Notes: a model not told the origin generated them from the sequence alone. A stretch of 64,000 nucleotides of DNA from Symbiodinium natans (GCA_905221605.1 CAJNDS010002790.1:1088810-1152809), one strand, 5' to 3'. Positions 9,932 to 19,640 are shown, counted from the stretch's first letter. Numbers and translations are program-made.

Positions 9932-10362
9932 GATTCACTGCACGAGCCCAGGAGATTCTCGAGCAGTTAGACTCGCTTGTGGGGCCAACCAGCCACACGT
10001 ATGCGAGCATCAGCAACTTGGATACTTTGTGCGCCAGGACGTCGTGCAAAACTGCGTCGGTTGCGAACCTGCTACTTGAGTGGGCGCTTGAAGGCTATCT
10101 CCACGGAACCTTGGATTGCAAGGAATCCCGTGAGGCCCCCACCCCGCCCCCCCTTGGGCGCCCCCTAACATACTAAGTGCAAGTCTGAGTCCAGTGAAAC
10201 TGAGGATTCAAGCTGGGCACAAACAAGGAGAAGCTAAATCCAGTGACTGGCATCGGACGCGAGCTCCTGAAGAAGCGCGTCTGCACCTTTATCTCGCAGA
10301 AGCTGAAGCTGCCGGTCGTTCCAGGAAAGCAGCCATTCGCTGGCAATGGAATTGTTCGTTGA
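9932..10362 (+). CDS. Two-exon orphan reading frame, start not found
   Basis: Exon 9932-10134 (ARAQEILEQLDSLVGPTSHT, SVANLLLEWALEGYLHG) and exon 10213 to about 10359 (LGTNKEKLNPVTGIGRELLK, RVCTFISQKLKLPVVPGK) join in phase 0 across a GC-AG intron (10135-10212, 78 nt). The composition is clearly protein-like. The first exon follows a CCAG acceptor and has no in-frame ATG, so the 5' end is missing or the gene is truncated by the telomere-like insertion just upstream. The frame stops at TGA 10360-10362, unless spliced further at GT 10354. Confidence 0.5.
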
Positions 10363-10489
10363 ATGTCCATCCTAAATCGTCGATCGTTTCTAAGCCGTGC
10401 AAGGTATGCTGCCGACAGATCTCCGGCCGTGGTTCTGAGCAAGGCCGCGAACTTACAGTCTGAGAGCGAAGCGCAAAGCAGCTCTGTGA

Positions 10490-11702
10490 ATGCTGCGCAT
10501 CGGTTCCATTCATGAGGTCACCTCCACATACCTCGCATTCCAGGACAGTGGACTTGCCATGGGTGGAACAAGCTTGGAGTGGGTCTCCATGCTGCCAGAG
10601 GTACAGCAGTTGGCCCTGGAGTTTATGTGCAGGCTGCTCAACAATGCCCCGCTGCTTGTGGAAGAAATGGACATTGCTGTGCGAGGAGACTTCCTCGTAG
10701 CAGCCGAGCTGTGGATGGAGCGGCCACGTGTGAAGGAGACGTTCGACATGACGAAAGCCATGCAGATGCATGCCGAAGCCTTGCGCCCGCCGCCGGTCAA
10801 TGAACCTCCGACTCCAGAAGATCAGCCCGCGTCCCAGACTCAGGACAGCCAGCCGACAGAAGTTGAGGTTGAAGAGTCAGTGCAAGCAGAGCCTTGCGTG
10901 CCAGACCCCTTGGAGCCAGAACCGGCTGCTGTGTTCGATCCTGCCTGCCACTTCCCGCATCTGCATTTGACAGAGATGCAGAAGAGTATCCTGGCAAAGA
11001 TCGACCAGGAGAAGCTGTCTGACATCTTGGAAAGGAGCCGCCTACGTCTCCGGGCCTGCGATAGCGTGCTTGCAGTGTTCTATCCCTTGTGGGTGTTTGA
11101 TGTACGTTTCATGTGAACTGCCAAACTGTTGATTGATAAAAGGAATCGGCCGGTATGTCACCATCGATATCGGCGACATCGATCCGACCCCGCCGCAGCA
11201 AGACGATGATGCCAGGCTGTACATCTGGGATGTGAAGAGCCATTTGACCCAGAGCGGGCCGGATGCACAGAAATCCCCCTGGAAATTCTTTGCTCCGGGA
11301 GATGTCACACATGCCAAGAAGATGATGGCAGTGCTCTTTGAAAGCCCCGAGAACCCGGACGACCGCCTCATGAGAGACAAGGATGTGGCAATGTTTTTCG
11401 ACGGCCGCTACTTGACCGGCGATCTGAAGTCGGCATTGTCCAAGAGCCTGAAGACAGTGCCTCTCTCCATTTTGCCAACACGCAAGATGACAGCGAACCA
11501 GCTGCATTACCATGATGTTGCTTGTTCAGTTGCTGCCGCATGACTCTTCTTGTTTGAGAGAAGAAGCAAGAGGTTGGAAGACTTCAGCAAGCAATTTGAA
11601 GTAATCAGTTGAGAAACAAGGAGAGAGGGGGAGAGAGGGGGAGAGAGGGGGAGCTGAGGGGCAGCTGAGGGGGAGCTGAGGGGGAGCTGAGGGGGAGAGA
11701 GG

Positions 11703-11789
<87 letters not shown>

Positions 11790-11988
11790 CGCTGATGCGA
11801 GGGCGCTGATGCTCAAGGATGCGCGCGCGCGCGCGCGCGCACCTTGAGCATCAATGAGTTTGCTGCGTTAACTGTTGATGATGAAAACAGGAAAGCAGGA
11901 GGGGGGTGGGGCGGGTTGGGGGCTGGGGGGGGGGGGAGAGGAAAAAAGGGAGGGGGGGGGGGGGGGAGGGGGGGGAGGCGGAATAGGG

Positions 11989-12024
<36 letters not shown>

Positions 12025-12089
12025 AGAGCGAGAGAGAGAGAGAGAGGAGAGAGGGAGAGGGAGAGGAGAGGGAGAGGAGAGGAGAGAGA

Positions 12090-12135
<46 letters not shown>

Positions 12136-13151
12136 AAAAGAAAAAAAATAGAGAGAGAGAGAGAGGAGCGAGAGAGAGAGAAAGAGAAAGAGAGACAGAG
12201 CCAGAGAGACAGAGAGACAGAAGACAGAGATGGAGAGAGAAGGAGCGACAAGGAAGGAGAGTGATTGGAAGAGACCAGACAAGCATGATCACCAATGAAA
12301 ATTGGCTGTCGTGCCTGGAAACTGAGGAGTACCACTACTTCCACCATAATCGCGAACTTCAGGTTGGACAATACGCCGGCCCCAGATCCGTCAAGAATTG
12401 TGTCACAGCCCGCGCAATCAGCCACGTGGAGACAGTCCATGTGGTCCTAGGCAAGAAGTTCACGACGAGTGTCAGAGACCGGCGCTTCGTGGATTTGCCA
12501 GGGAACAACAGATCCCGAGGCTTCAGCAACGTGGGCTTGAAGTCAGAAGACGAACAAGTCCGAGTACCCACGGCCATTCAGGAGCAACTGCAGACTGAGA
12601 AGGGCACAGTGACAAAGCAAGACGTGGTGGCAGATGAGGCTGCCGGCGATGCCGATGCTGCTGAGGCCGACAAGGTCCAGGCTGCTGCAGTGGATGTGGA
12701 TGATTGCGCCCCAAGCTTGCTTTGGCCTTGGGCGCAGCCAGAGGAGTTCTGGCGTGACATCTTTCATGGGTTTGGTTTGCCTGGAGAGATTCGCATCGTG
12801 ACTTCCACGCCCAGCTCAGCTGCCATGCTGGCCTCAGCGAGGGATGGGTACCACTTCAGGGGTTTCGCCCGCAATTTGCTCACGAAGCAGATCCTCATAG
12901 AGGATACGACCTTGCGTGTCTGCATGGCCATGATCTTGGGCGCCCAGGATTTCGGAAGGATGCGGGTCCTGACCCGTGAGGCATCATTGGGTGGCTCGTC
13001 ATGTGGCAGCCTCCAAGCAGCGTTTGCACGGTCCCAAGCAGCCCAGGCAAGCCAGCAGACAAGCCAGCAGACAAGCCAGCAGGCTGAGCAGGTAGCGGGC
13101 ACCGCTGAGGAGCCGGAGATGGACGATGAGGACGAGGATGAAGTCGACTGA
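10490..13151 (+). CDS. Orphan protein, about 606 aa, with a microsatellite-filled intron
   Basis: Preferred model: exons 10490-11063, 11143-11516 and 12279-13151, exactly 607 codons including the stop. Intron 1 (79 nt) is GC-AG (GATA|GCGTGC ... AAAAG|GAATC). Intron 2 (762 nt) is GT-AG and holds the (GA)n block and the (CG)n hairpin. If intron 2 is not removed, the protein stops at 11543 after 324 aa. The N-terminus is helical (EVTSTYLAFQDSGLAMGG), then an acidic Pro/Gln/Glu linker (TPEDQPASQTQDSQPTEVEV), then a compact domain (GRYVTIDIGDIDPTPPQQDD, ARLYIWDVKSHL). The last exon contains SLLWPWAQPEEFWRDIFHGF, a Gln/Ser repeat (ASQQTSQQTSQQ, from a 12 bp DNA repeat at about 13046-13090) and an acidic tail (EMDDEDEDEVD). 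No family recognised. Confidence 0.55.
11617..12262. repeat. Purine microsatellite block (GA)n and G-rich tracts
   Basis: Contains 12 bp GGGGAGCTGAGG units (about 11645-11700), a pure (GA)n run of about 80 bp (11706-11787), G-rich tracts (11905-11990) and a longer impure GA/A tract (11990-12260). All purines are on the plus strand. Long low-complexity open frames (Arg/Glu on plus, Ser/Leu on minus) cross it but are artefacts of the repeat. It sits inside the proposed second intron of the surrounding gene. Confidence 0.85.
11808..11855. repeat. Hairpin with (CG)n core
   Basis: GATGCTCAAGG at about 11808-11818 and its perfect inverse CCTTGAGCATC at about 11842-11852 flank an alternating (GC) tract of about 20 bp. 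This gives 11 bp arms around a sequence prone to Z-DNA, itself flanked by polypurine (GA)n. GGGCGCTGATGC is also directly repeated just upstream (about 11789-11813). Confidence 0.8.
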
Positions 13152-13702
13152 GCCGCTTGTAACTGTAGCTTCGACCTACCATTAGATGGCCAGCCGTTTT
13201 GAGCAGAGCCTGCAGTGTCGCTAGAATCTTGGAATTTCAGAAGGCAGAGAGCGTCCCACGCGGCATCAGCGGCTACCGGTTTTGCGTGACACCTTCAGGC
13301 TGCGGAGCAGGCCATCGCACAAGCTTTCGTGGAGATTCGTGCCAAAAGAGTGCATCCAAATTCATGTTGATAGGAATGGCAACATGCTATGTGCAGCATT
13401 GCTATTGCAACCATGTTTCCTCCTGCCCAATCTTCGATTCTAGGGTCGAGTGCCGGACAGGCGCTGTGGGGTAGCAAGTCGAGCGCTGGACAGGCGCTGT
13501 CGCGAGTCATCGAGTGAGTGCTGGACAGGCACTATGTCACTAGGGCTACTCAGGCTGGAGGTCCACGATCATGCTTGTGTCCAGGATGGGCGTGGGTGTT
13601 GTTTAGATCCGGCAGGCTGCCTCTCTGAATGCTTGTTGTCCCGATGGAACTGTGCCTGTCTCGCAGCATTTTCTTGTCGGAGACTTACGCAGGATTGAGG
13701 CC
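13152..13702. other. Spacer before the methyltransferase gene
   Basis: About 550 bp with no convincing gene. It contains the three-unit GGACAGGC repeat (13443-13536) and ends in a candidate acceptor (GGAGACTTACGCAG at 13692), eleven bases before the ATG. Confidence 0.55.
13443..13536. repeat. Three-unit repeat GGTCGAGTGCYGGACAGGCR, second locus
   Basis: Units begin near 13444, 13478 and 13508. Each carries TCGAG(C/T)GC(C/T)GGACAGGC(G/A)CT with spacer lengths of 30-34 bp. It matches the cluster at 4009-4076. Both lie in the spacer just upstream of a gene. Confidence 0.75.
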
Positions 13703-15208
13703 ATGACAGGTCAGTCCAAGAGCCAACATGGCCAGGGCAATCGCCGAGGGATGAAGCGGCCCGCTGCAGCTATGCAAACGCAGCCTGCTGAGGCTGCAGC
13801 TGCTTCCGCGATCACTTTCACAGATGAGCCATTTAGCCTAGGTGGGTTTGTGCAGCGGCTTCTTGTACGTGCGAACCTGCAAATGACGCCTGGGGTGGGC
13901 GAATGCGTGCTAGCTACAGCTTGCTCGGGGCCGCTCGGAAGCAAGTCAGAGTCAGAGGGGGAATGTTATTATGAGCATCTGTCTTGGACTTACCCGCGTG
14001 CGACTTGGTATTATTAAATAAGGACCGGCGCTGCGTCATTGGTCCTGCAGTCATTTGGTCACGTGAAGGAGGTCATGTGCAGTGACACTTCCCCTTCGGC
14101 ATCCCATGCCCTGCTCCTGAACACAAGGCCACTCCATTGCTTCACGGACATGGCTCGTGTCTCCAATGGTGCGAAGGAGTATTGCTGCAGGCACGACGCT
14201 GTCTGCCTCCCGCCAAAGCTTGAGCAGGACATTTTTGTCTGCGGGTTCTGCTGCAAAGCCAACAGTTTGCAAAATCCGGCAAGGACCTCTACAGATCCAC
14301 TGAAGAGCGTCCATTTTGAGACGTTCGAGTATGCCCTTTCACACATCCAGACACATCGCCCTCGCACCTTCGTGTTGGAGAATGTGGCTACTGGTCTCCA
14401 AGCGCCTCGATCCAAAGAGGATCCCCGGCCACTGCTGACGGTCCTTGTAGAGTTGATGAGGTCCAAACTGCCATTTGAGTACTCCCTCGGACACTTGGAG
14501 GTCACGGCGCACCCACTACCAACGAAGAGGCCAAGAATTTACTTCATTGGCTCCAGGGTTGGGGATGTGGCGCCTGCAATCCTGCAAATAAAGCAGTTGC
14601 AAAGCTTCGTGGAGCAGCTGCCCGCGCACAGCTTCAAATGCTTCCTCGCGCCCCCGGACATGCGGATGGATGCGGGCTTGGCGGTCGCCGCAGATGCCAG
14701 TGAAAGCCAGAGTTTGAATGACAACCAGGCCTACTTCCAAGCTTTGTCAAAGGCTTGGCAGCAAGCTGTGGACTACAAGAAAGTGGATCCCAAGGCTCAC
14801 CTGCCACCTCTGCACTTGCGTGCAAGTGCCCAGGCTGGGCCTGGGTTGACCGCCCGGGAGAAGGCTGGGCTCGACCTGTGTGAGCACATGTGCCGTGCGA
14901 AGTTCCAGCAGGAAGGCATGGCGAATGCTGTGGCAGATATCTCGCAATCTACATATCGAGCCAACCTGCATGGTAACGGCAGCCTGCCAACCATCACCAC
15001 AAGCTCCAAGGTCTACGTCTTTGCGGAGAATCGTGTGATGGATCCGATTGAGCTCATGCGTGCGCACGGCTTCTTCCATTACAGCTTTCTTGGTCTACGC
15101 GCTACCCAAGCCACGAGCCTAGTCGGTAACATGATGGCTGGAACGAGCCTAGCTTTGGTGTACATAGGTGTGCTTCAGCTGCTTGGCCGCCTCCAGCGCA
15201 TCCCCTGA
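13703..15208 (+). CDS. Cytosine-5 DNA methyltransferase-like protein, 470 aa
   Basis: Exons 13703-13929 and 14023-15208 join as TCG GG|G ACC across a 93 nt GC-AG intron, giving 471 codons with no stop. The junction rebuilds the SAM-binding motif I, TACSGTGAASLVLQ (residues about 72-85), which neither exon holds alone. Other C5-methyltransferase motifs follow in order: motif IV region FVCGFCCKANS (C152, C153), motif VI FVLENV (E195-N196-V197), motif VIII KRPRIYFIG (244-252) and the C-terminal Gly-Asn of motif X (VGN, 443-445). The canonical Pro-Cys of motif IV is Cys-Cys here. The catalytic cysteine (second) is kept but the preceding proline is lost. The N-terminus is basic (MTGQSKSQHGQGNRRGMKRP), with no reader domain. 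Expected nuclear role: 5-methylcytosine formation from SAM, if active. Confidence 0.85.
13930..14022 (+). other. GC-AG intron that splits motif I
   Basis: Donor CTCGGG|GCCGCT, acceptor AAATAAG|GACCGG, 93 nt. The motif rebuilt by removing it (S-G-T-G) is a strong internal check that the boundary is right, and it establishes GC donors for this genome. Confidence 0.8.
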
Positions 15209-15450
15209 TCCAGGTGGTCACATCTTACAGGGTGCCAGTTTTGATTCCACGGCACGGCAAGATGCCAAGTATTGACCTTGACCTATGGCCCTCCGAGAAA
15301 AATTCCTAGATGGTCTCCGAAGCACAATTTTCTTGGCCTTGCTCCCGACAGATTGTGCTTAGACGAAGCATTGCACCATGTACTCCTGAAGATTCAAGGG
15401 GGGTCCGAATCCAGCTGTCCAGTAGCGACCACTTTCACTGCGAAGCCTCC

Positions 15451-15597
15451 ATGGCCCGTGAAATTGTGAAAGCTTCCTTGAAGACCGGCCCGAAGGCCAA
15501 GGCGAAGTCCGGGCGAAGCTCGAAACAGGCTGAGTACGAGAAGACCCGCCAAGACAAGTGCACCTATGTCCGCCCCCGCAAATCAGCAGCATATTGA
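15451..15597 (+). CDS. Short basic reading frame, 48 aa
   Basis: ATG at 15451 gives MAREIVKASLKTGPKAKAKS, ending KCTYVRPRKSAAY at the TGA at 15595-15597. It is lysine-rich, and the frame is open upstream to about 15310. It could be an exon of the next frame or an independent small basic protein. No clean in-phase junction to the 15687 gene was found. Confidence 0.4.
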   Translation: MAREIVKASLKTGPKAKAKSGRSSKQAEYEKTRQDKCTYVRPRKSAAY

Positions 15598-15686
15598 GTC
15601 AATGTGTCCTTCTGGTGTATAGGCTGTACAAGTCCACAACATTAAGTTCCACATTCTGCTACGATGCTGCCTAGTTCTAATAAGGC

Positions 15687-16064
15687 ATGACAGTTGCTCA
15701 GCATCAGAAGTGGCTGAGAATGAAGCCGATCTTGAAGCAAGCTCGCAGAACACTTTTGGCATGGCACGCCGTGAAGGCGGAGAGGCGGTGTCAGAGGAGG
15801 CGCCGGACCCTTGACGCCCAGGAGGTGTTTGCCAAGGTCGATGCCCTCAACGATGACAATTACCATCTCGTCATGCGAATCGTCCGACCATTCAACAAAT
15901 CTTCAGACGTTGATGATGAAAGCGTCTACATTAACTGCGCGACTGCGCTCAAGATCTCCGGTGCCGTGAGCTTGCTCTTGCAGGGACAGTCCATGGGCGA
16001 GAAGGCTGCAGCTAGCGAGGTCAAGGTCAAGCTGGAGCCGCAGGCCGACGATGACAAAGTGTGA
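15687..16064 (+). CDS. Small orphan protein, 125 aa
   Basis: ATG at 15687 follows an AG acceptor by two bases (TTCTAATAAG|GCATG). The protein starts MTVAQHQKWLRMKPILKQAR, has a very basic segment (KAERRCQRRRRT), a globular middle (DDNYHLVMRIVRPFNKSSD) and an acidic/Lys tail (EVKVKLEPQADDDKV). VKLEP within that tail resembles a sumoylation consensus. Function unknown. It is the last gene of the unidirectional cluster. Confidence 0.55.
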   Translation: MTVAQHQKWLRMKPILKQARRTLLAWHAVKAERRCQRRRRTLDAQEVFAKVDALNDDNYHLVMRIVRPFNKSSDVDDESVYINCATALKISGAVSLLLQGQSMGEKAAASEVKVKLEPQADDDKV

Positions 16065-16318
16065 CGAGTCACACTGCCGGGGCGGGGGAAAAGGGGGAGG
16101 GGGTGGTTCCACACTGCTGCATCGTACTTGCGCGTGTTGGCAGGGCTGGAGTGCCACACTAACTAATACTGCAACTTTCCGACACTTGAAGTTGAGGCCT
16201 GCGCAAGCCCAGTTCGGCGACGATGGCTGCGGAGGCCGAACCCACATGAGCCCACTCATGAGACTTGGAGTGTGCTGGCGACCTGCGCCAATTTTATTGT
16301 ATTGTGCCAAATATACTT
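16065..16318. other. Downstream flank of the gene cluster
   Basis: A G-rich tract follows the stop (16078-16105). After that nothing is recognisable until the GGGTACCC palindromes. Confidence 0.5.
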
Positions 16319-16634
16319 GTGCCGGGTACCCGGCGCCGGGTACCCGGCGCCGGGTACCCGGCAAAGACATTGAAAAACTCAGCTTGCATTCTATACACTT
16401 AGTTTTCTAAGCTCATTGCTTGTGAGTGCTGAAATCCTCCTTTGACATTCCTGGTTTGGCATTCCGGGCCGGGTACCCGGCACATCATGAAAGCAATCAC
16501 CAAGCCTGGTACCCGGTACCCTGTGCCCAGTGCCGGGTACCCGGCGCCCAGTGCCTGGCGCCGGGTACCCGGCACACCCTAGTCGGGTGCTGGGTTCCCA
16601 ACAGCTTTGGTGTTTGCCGGGTACCCGGCGCGTG
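16319..16634. repeat. Cluster of GCCGGGTACCCGGC palindromes
   Basis: Three head-to-tail copies of the 14 bp perfect palindrome GCCGGGTACCCGGC (16320-16361) are followed by at least four full or partial copies (near 16468, 16532, 16560 and 16617) and a variant GGTACCCGGTACC (near 16507). CCAGTGCC/GCGCC spacers recur between them. Confidence 0.85.
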
Positions 16635-17252
16635 CCCGGCCAAGTGCCCAGCGCCGGCCTTCGGGACCAAGGAGGCAAATCTAGATTCTAGAGTGTACAC
16701 ACATTTTTTTGTATCTCTGTATGTCTGTCTTTCTCTGGATTCCTACTATCTTCTTAATATTGTCTGTAGTGCAGCGCAACATGACAGTCATTGCACGTAC
16801 GACGAAGCTCCCTCAACACTCACCGTCACCTCTTAGCTTACTTCATTGACCCATTTCGCTTCAACATGTTTTTTTATGGCAGGTCAGCCGCTTTATTTGT
16901 CAAGATGGAGGCTGGTTGGAAACGGCTCTGCCACGCCAGTCTGCACGCGCATGTCCATTGAACATGCGCTCCATACCGACCGGTCAGGTGAAGATTCTGC
17001 TGGGCGACGGCATGTGTGCGCAATGAAAAATGCGACCAACCCGTGTGGAAGACTGTCTACGGCAATCCTAACTCGCCCGGGATGAAAAACTTAGCAAAAA
17101 ATATCTTTTTTGCAGCCTGGGCCAACAAGCCCCAAGTTTAGGGACTTATAGAGACGAGTCCTATGGACATACCTAAGCCCTCCTTGGCAGGAGACGAGGT
17201 GGGAATGTGGGAGCCTTTCCATCAAGGGCCTGGGTTCACGGTTTAGGACCCT
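16635..17252. other. Unassigned DNA
   Basis: I see no gene here. Open frames are short and not protein-like. AGTTTAGGGACTTATAGAGA (about 17136-17155) marks the transition to the telomere-like mosaic. Confidence 0.4.
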
Positions 17253-17545
17253 GAACCCTAAACCCCAAACTCCAAACCCTAAGCCCTAAGCCCTAAGCCC
17301 TAAACCCTAAACCCTAAACCCTAAACCCTAAACCCTAAACCCAAACCCTAACCCTAGAAGCACTGCGCGAAGGCTGAGCACCCTCGTCCGCAGCGGTGGC
17401 TGCCTCAGCTCAGTCAGCCTACGACCTGCAGGTTGCAAGATGGTTCGGGTTTAGGGTTTAGGGTTTAGGGTTAGGGTTTAGGATTCAGGGTTTAGGGTTC
17501 AGGGTTTAGGGTTTAGGGTGTAGGGTGTAGGGCTCAGGGTTTAGG
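17253..17545. repeat. Converging CCCTAAA / TTTAGGG arrays around an island
   Basis: CCCTAAA-type array (17253-17354), a GC-rich island (17355-17449) that begins right after CCCTAG, and a TTTAGGG-type array (17450-17545). The island is open in at least one forward frame. This is the first example of the arrangement that recurs through the next 40 kb. Confidence 0.8.
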
Positions 17546-17606
17546 TTGGTAGGAACTCTCTTCAACGCAGCGGCCAGGATCTGTGACAGGGCTTCCTTCA
17601 TGGCCC

Positions 17607-17746
17607 CTGGGACCCAGAGTAGGCCTTTCTTCCCTTTTTTCGGGTTTAGGGTTGAGGGTTTAGGGTTTGGGGTTTAGATTCCCCTATAGGCCCCTTCAAA
17701 CCCAAAAAGGGCACCCTGTTTTTTCCTAGGTTGCTGTTGGGTCTAG
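17607..17746 (+). mobile_element. Foldback family B interrupted by TTTAGGG units
   Basis: Left arm GACCCAGAGTAGGCCTTTCT, right arm AAACCCAAAAAGGGCACCCT ... GGTTGCTGTTGGGTCTAG. Between TTCCCTTTTTT and TTCCCCTATAGGCC lie TTTAGGG-like units (about 17642-17680) that are only vestigial in other copies. Confidence 0.6.
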
Positions 17747-18256
17747 TCTTCGTGTGGGGGTTCCTATCATGGCTTCATGGAAGCCTTTGTCTAGATGATG
17801 CAAGGGCTGTCTCAGGGCTACTGTACCCTAAACCCAAGCTCTGAGCCCGAAACCCTAAATGCGGAATATTTGTACCTCAAAGTCCTTCCTATATAGAAAC
17901 TTTGGGGCGCAAGCTTCTAATAATAAGGTACATGGACCCCTTGGAGTATTAGAACAAAAAAATCAAAGCAAGACCGGTGCTGGTATCTGATTATTGGGGA
18001 ACCTACTCCTCCCGAGCTCCGTAGGAAGTAGGTTTCAATATTGTTATTTTGGGGTAAAGGTTTCCCGAAATCCTAACCCGACAAGCCCCAACAGAATAGC
18101 CGTAACCCGTGTAGGGTTGAATTTGGTGGTGAAAGTCTCAGAGTCCTCCTCATTCCCCACCAGAAGCAGTCATGTGTGTTGCTTCGGATTTAGGGCTGCG
18201 TTCTTTCAACCCTTAACCCTAAACCCTAAACCCTAAACCCTAAACCCTAAACCCTA
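17747..18256. other. Mosaic with a family C fragment and CCCTAAA arrays
   Basis: CCCTAAA fragments at 17826-17860. A family C right end (about 17871-17940) contains TTCCTATATAG and ends GGTACATGGACCCC. A CCCTAAA array at 18210-18254 ends ATGCAG at the start of the next island. Confidence 0.5.
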
Positions 18257-18640
18257 TGCAGGTGCTTGTAGCTTCTTTTGTCAGACTGTTGGACCTGGTT
18301 CGACTCATGTCGTGCCCGCGGAGGGGGCGACAAGGCGATGACTCAGTTGTTCGTGTGCGGGGCCATCTTCGAAGCGGCGGCGCAGTGCAACGGAGGGAAA
18401 CCGCCACTCGGAGTGGCGTTCGACGGCGGAAGCACGAACGCATGCTTGTCCGCGGCGACACTGGGGCTTCTTCCTCTCCAAAAGCTTGCCGAAGCACCTT
18501 TCTTCGCAAGCTGCAAGTACGTCGGCATGAGGCTGAAGATGTTGCCCTACAAGTATCTCGTCTGGAAAGACGAGGTCGTCCTTGGCAGCCAAGATTCATT
18601 ACACTGACTTGCCGCTCATCATGGCACCGTCTCGAGGACC
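18257..18640 (+). pseudogene. Orphan coding fragment with frameshift
   Basis: After CCCTATGCAG a plus-strand frame (from about 18278) reads GGDKAMTQLFVCGAIFEAAA, KPPLGVAFDGGSTNACLSAA, FFASCKYVGMRLKMLPYKYL and stops at TGA (18605-18607). An adjacent frame continues IHYTDLPLIMAPSRG to about 18648. That suggests a one-base shift or an unseen splice. Codon quality is high, so this derives from a real gene. Family not recognised. CCCTAAA repeats follow directly. Confidence 0.55.
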
Positions 18641-19640
18641 CAAACCATAAACCCTAATCCCTAAACCCTAAACCTGGACAACACACCCTGTTCGACCTTG
18701 TAGACCCCGCCCATATCCTTCATCCGGCTAACGTATTCTTGTTGCTCCATGTAAATCTGTAAACCCATAACGCTAATCCCGACGCCTCTACACAACCTTC
18801 TAAGCCCTAAACCCTAAGCCCCTAAACCCCAAGCCCCAAACCCTAAACCCTAAACCCCTAAACCGCTAAATCCCTGAACATCACACCCAAAACCCGCCTA
18901 AACAAAGGTCATGAGGGATGTCGACTGGAGGCCATCGGGTCCGTATTGGGCGGCTCACAAGGGTTCCCCCCTCAATACCCCTCAATGCAGCCGTAGGCTT
19001 TGGGTTTAGGGTTTAGGGTTTAGGGTTTAGGGTTTAGGGTTTAGGGTTCTGGGTTTTGGGTTTTGGGTTTAGGGTTTAGGGCTACTTTTCAAGTTGTTTA
19101 GGGGGTTTAGGCGGGTGGGTGTCCCCTCAACCCAAAGCCTTAGAGTGATTTTGGGAACGAGGGCCCTGCGCAAGCTTTTGCACTCTTGGATGCCCCCAAA
19201 ATGGGTTGAGGGTTTAGGGTTTAGGGTTTAGGGTTGAAAAAGGTTCCTAAATTTGAGCCTCCTAAACCCAGTAAGGGAAAACGTAAAATATCCCAAGGGC
19301 CTACCTAGTGACAGTAGTGTACCCAATGCCCTAGGTTAAGGACCCGTGCTCGAGACCTTCCTCCTAGGTAATACATAGGGGCTGGGGGTTGGGAGGAAAC
19401 CTTGCACCCGTATCGGCAAAGGGCCCCCCCGACACCCTATCCTCCCAGATCTTCAGGACCCTCTTATTTCGCACACAACACCCTGCCTTTTAGGGTTTAG
19501 GGTTTAGGGTTTAGTGTACCCTAAGCCACTTAACCTGCAACCCGAAAAGAGTATCAAAGCCGAACAGCCCTCGATCCACAGCGCCCGGTAGCCCTTAAGG
19601 AATATACCATAACTCCGGATCCCGGTGCTCCTTGGACCCG
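18641..19640. repeat. Telomere-like mosaic
   Basis: CCCTAAA arrays (18643-18680, 18800-18885) and TTTAGGG arrays (18990-19082, 19205-19235, 19490-19515) separated by unique stretches of 80-250 bp without convincing frames. An inverted fragment of foldback family D (AAAATATCCCAAGGGCCTAC) lies at 19271-19304. Confidence 0.7.

Noticed and set aside
11844-12264. Long plus-strand frame rich in Arg/Glu/Gly and minus-strand frames rich in Ser/Leu
   Set aside because: Translation of (GA)n and G-rich microsatellites. Only the part from about 12279 on has normal amino acid composition.
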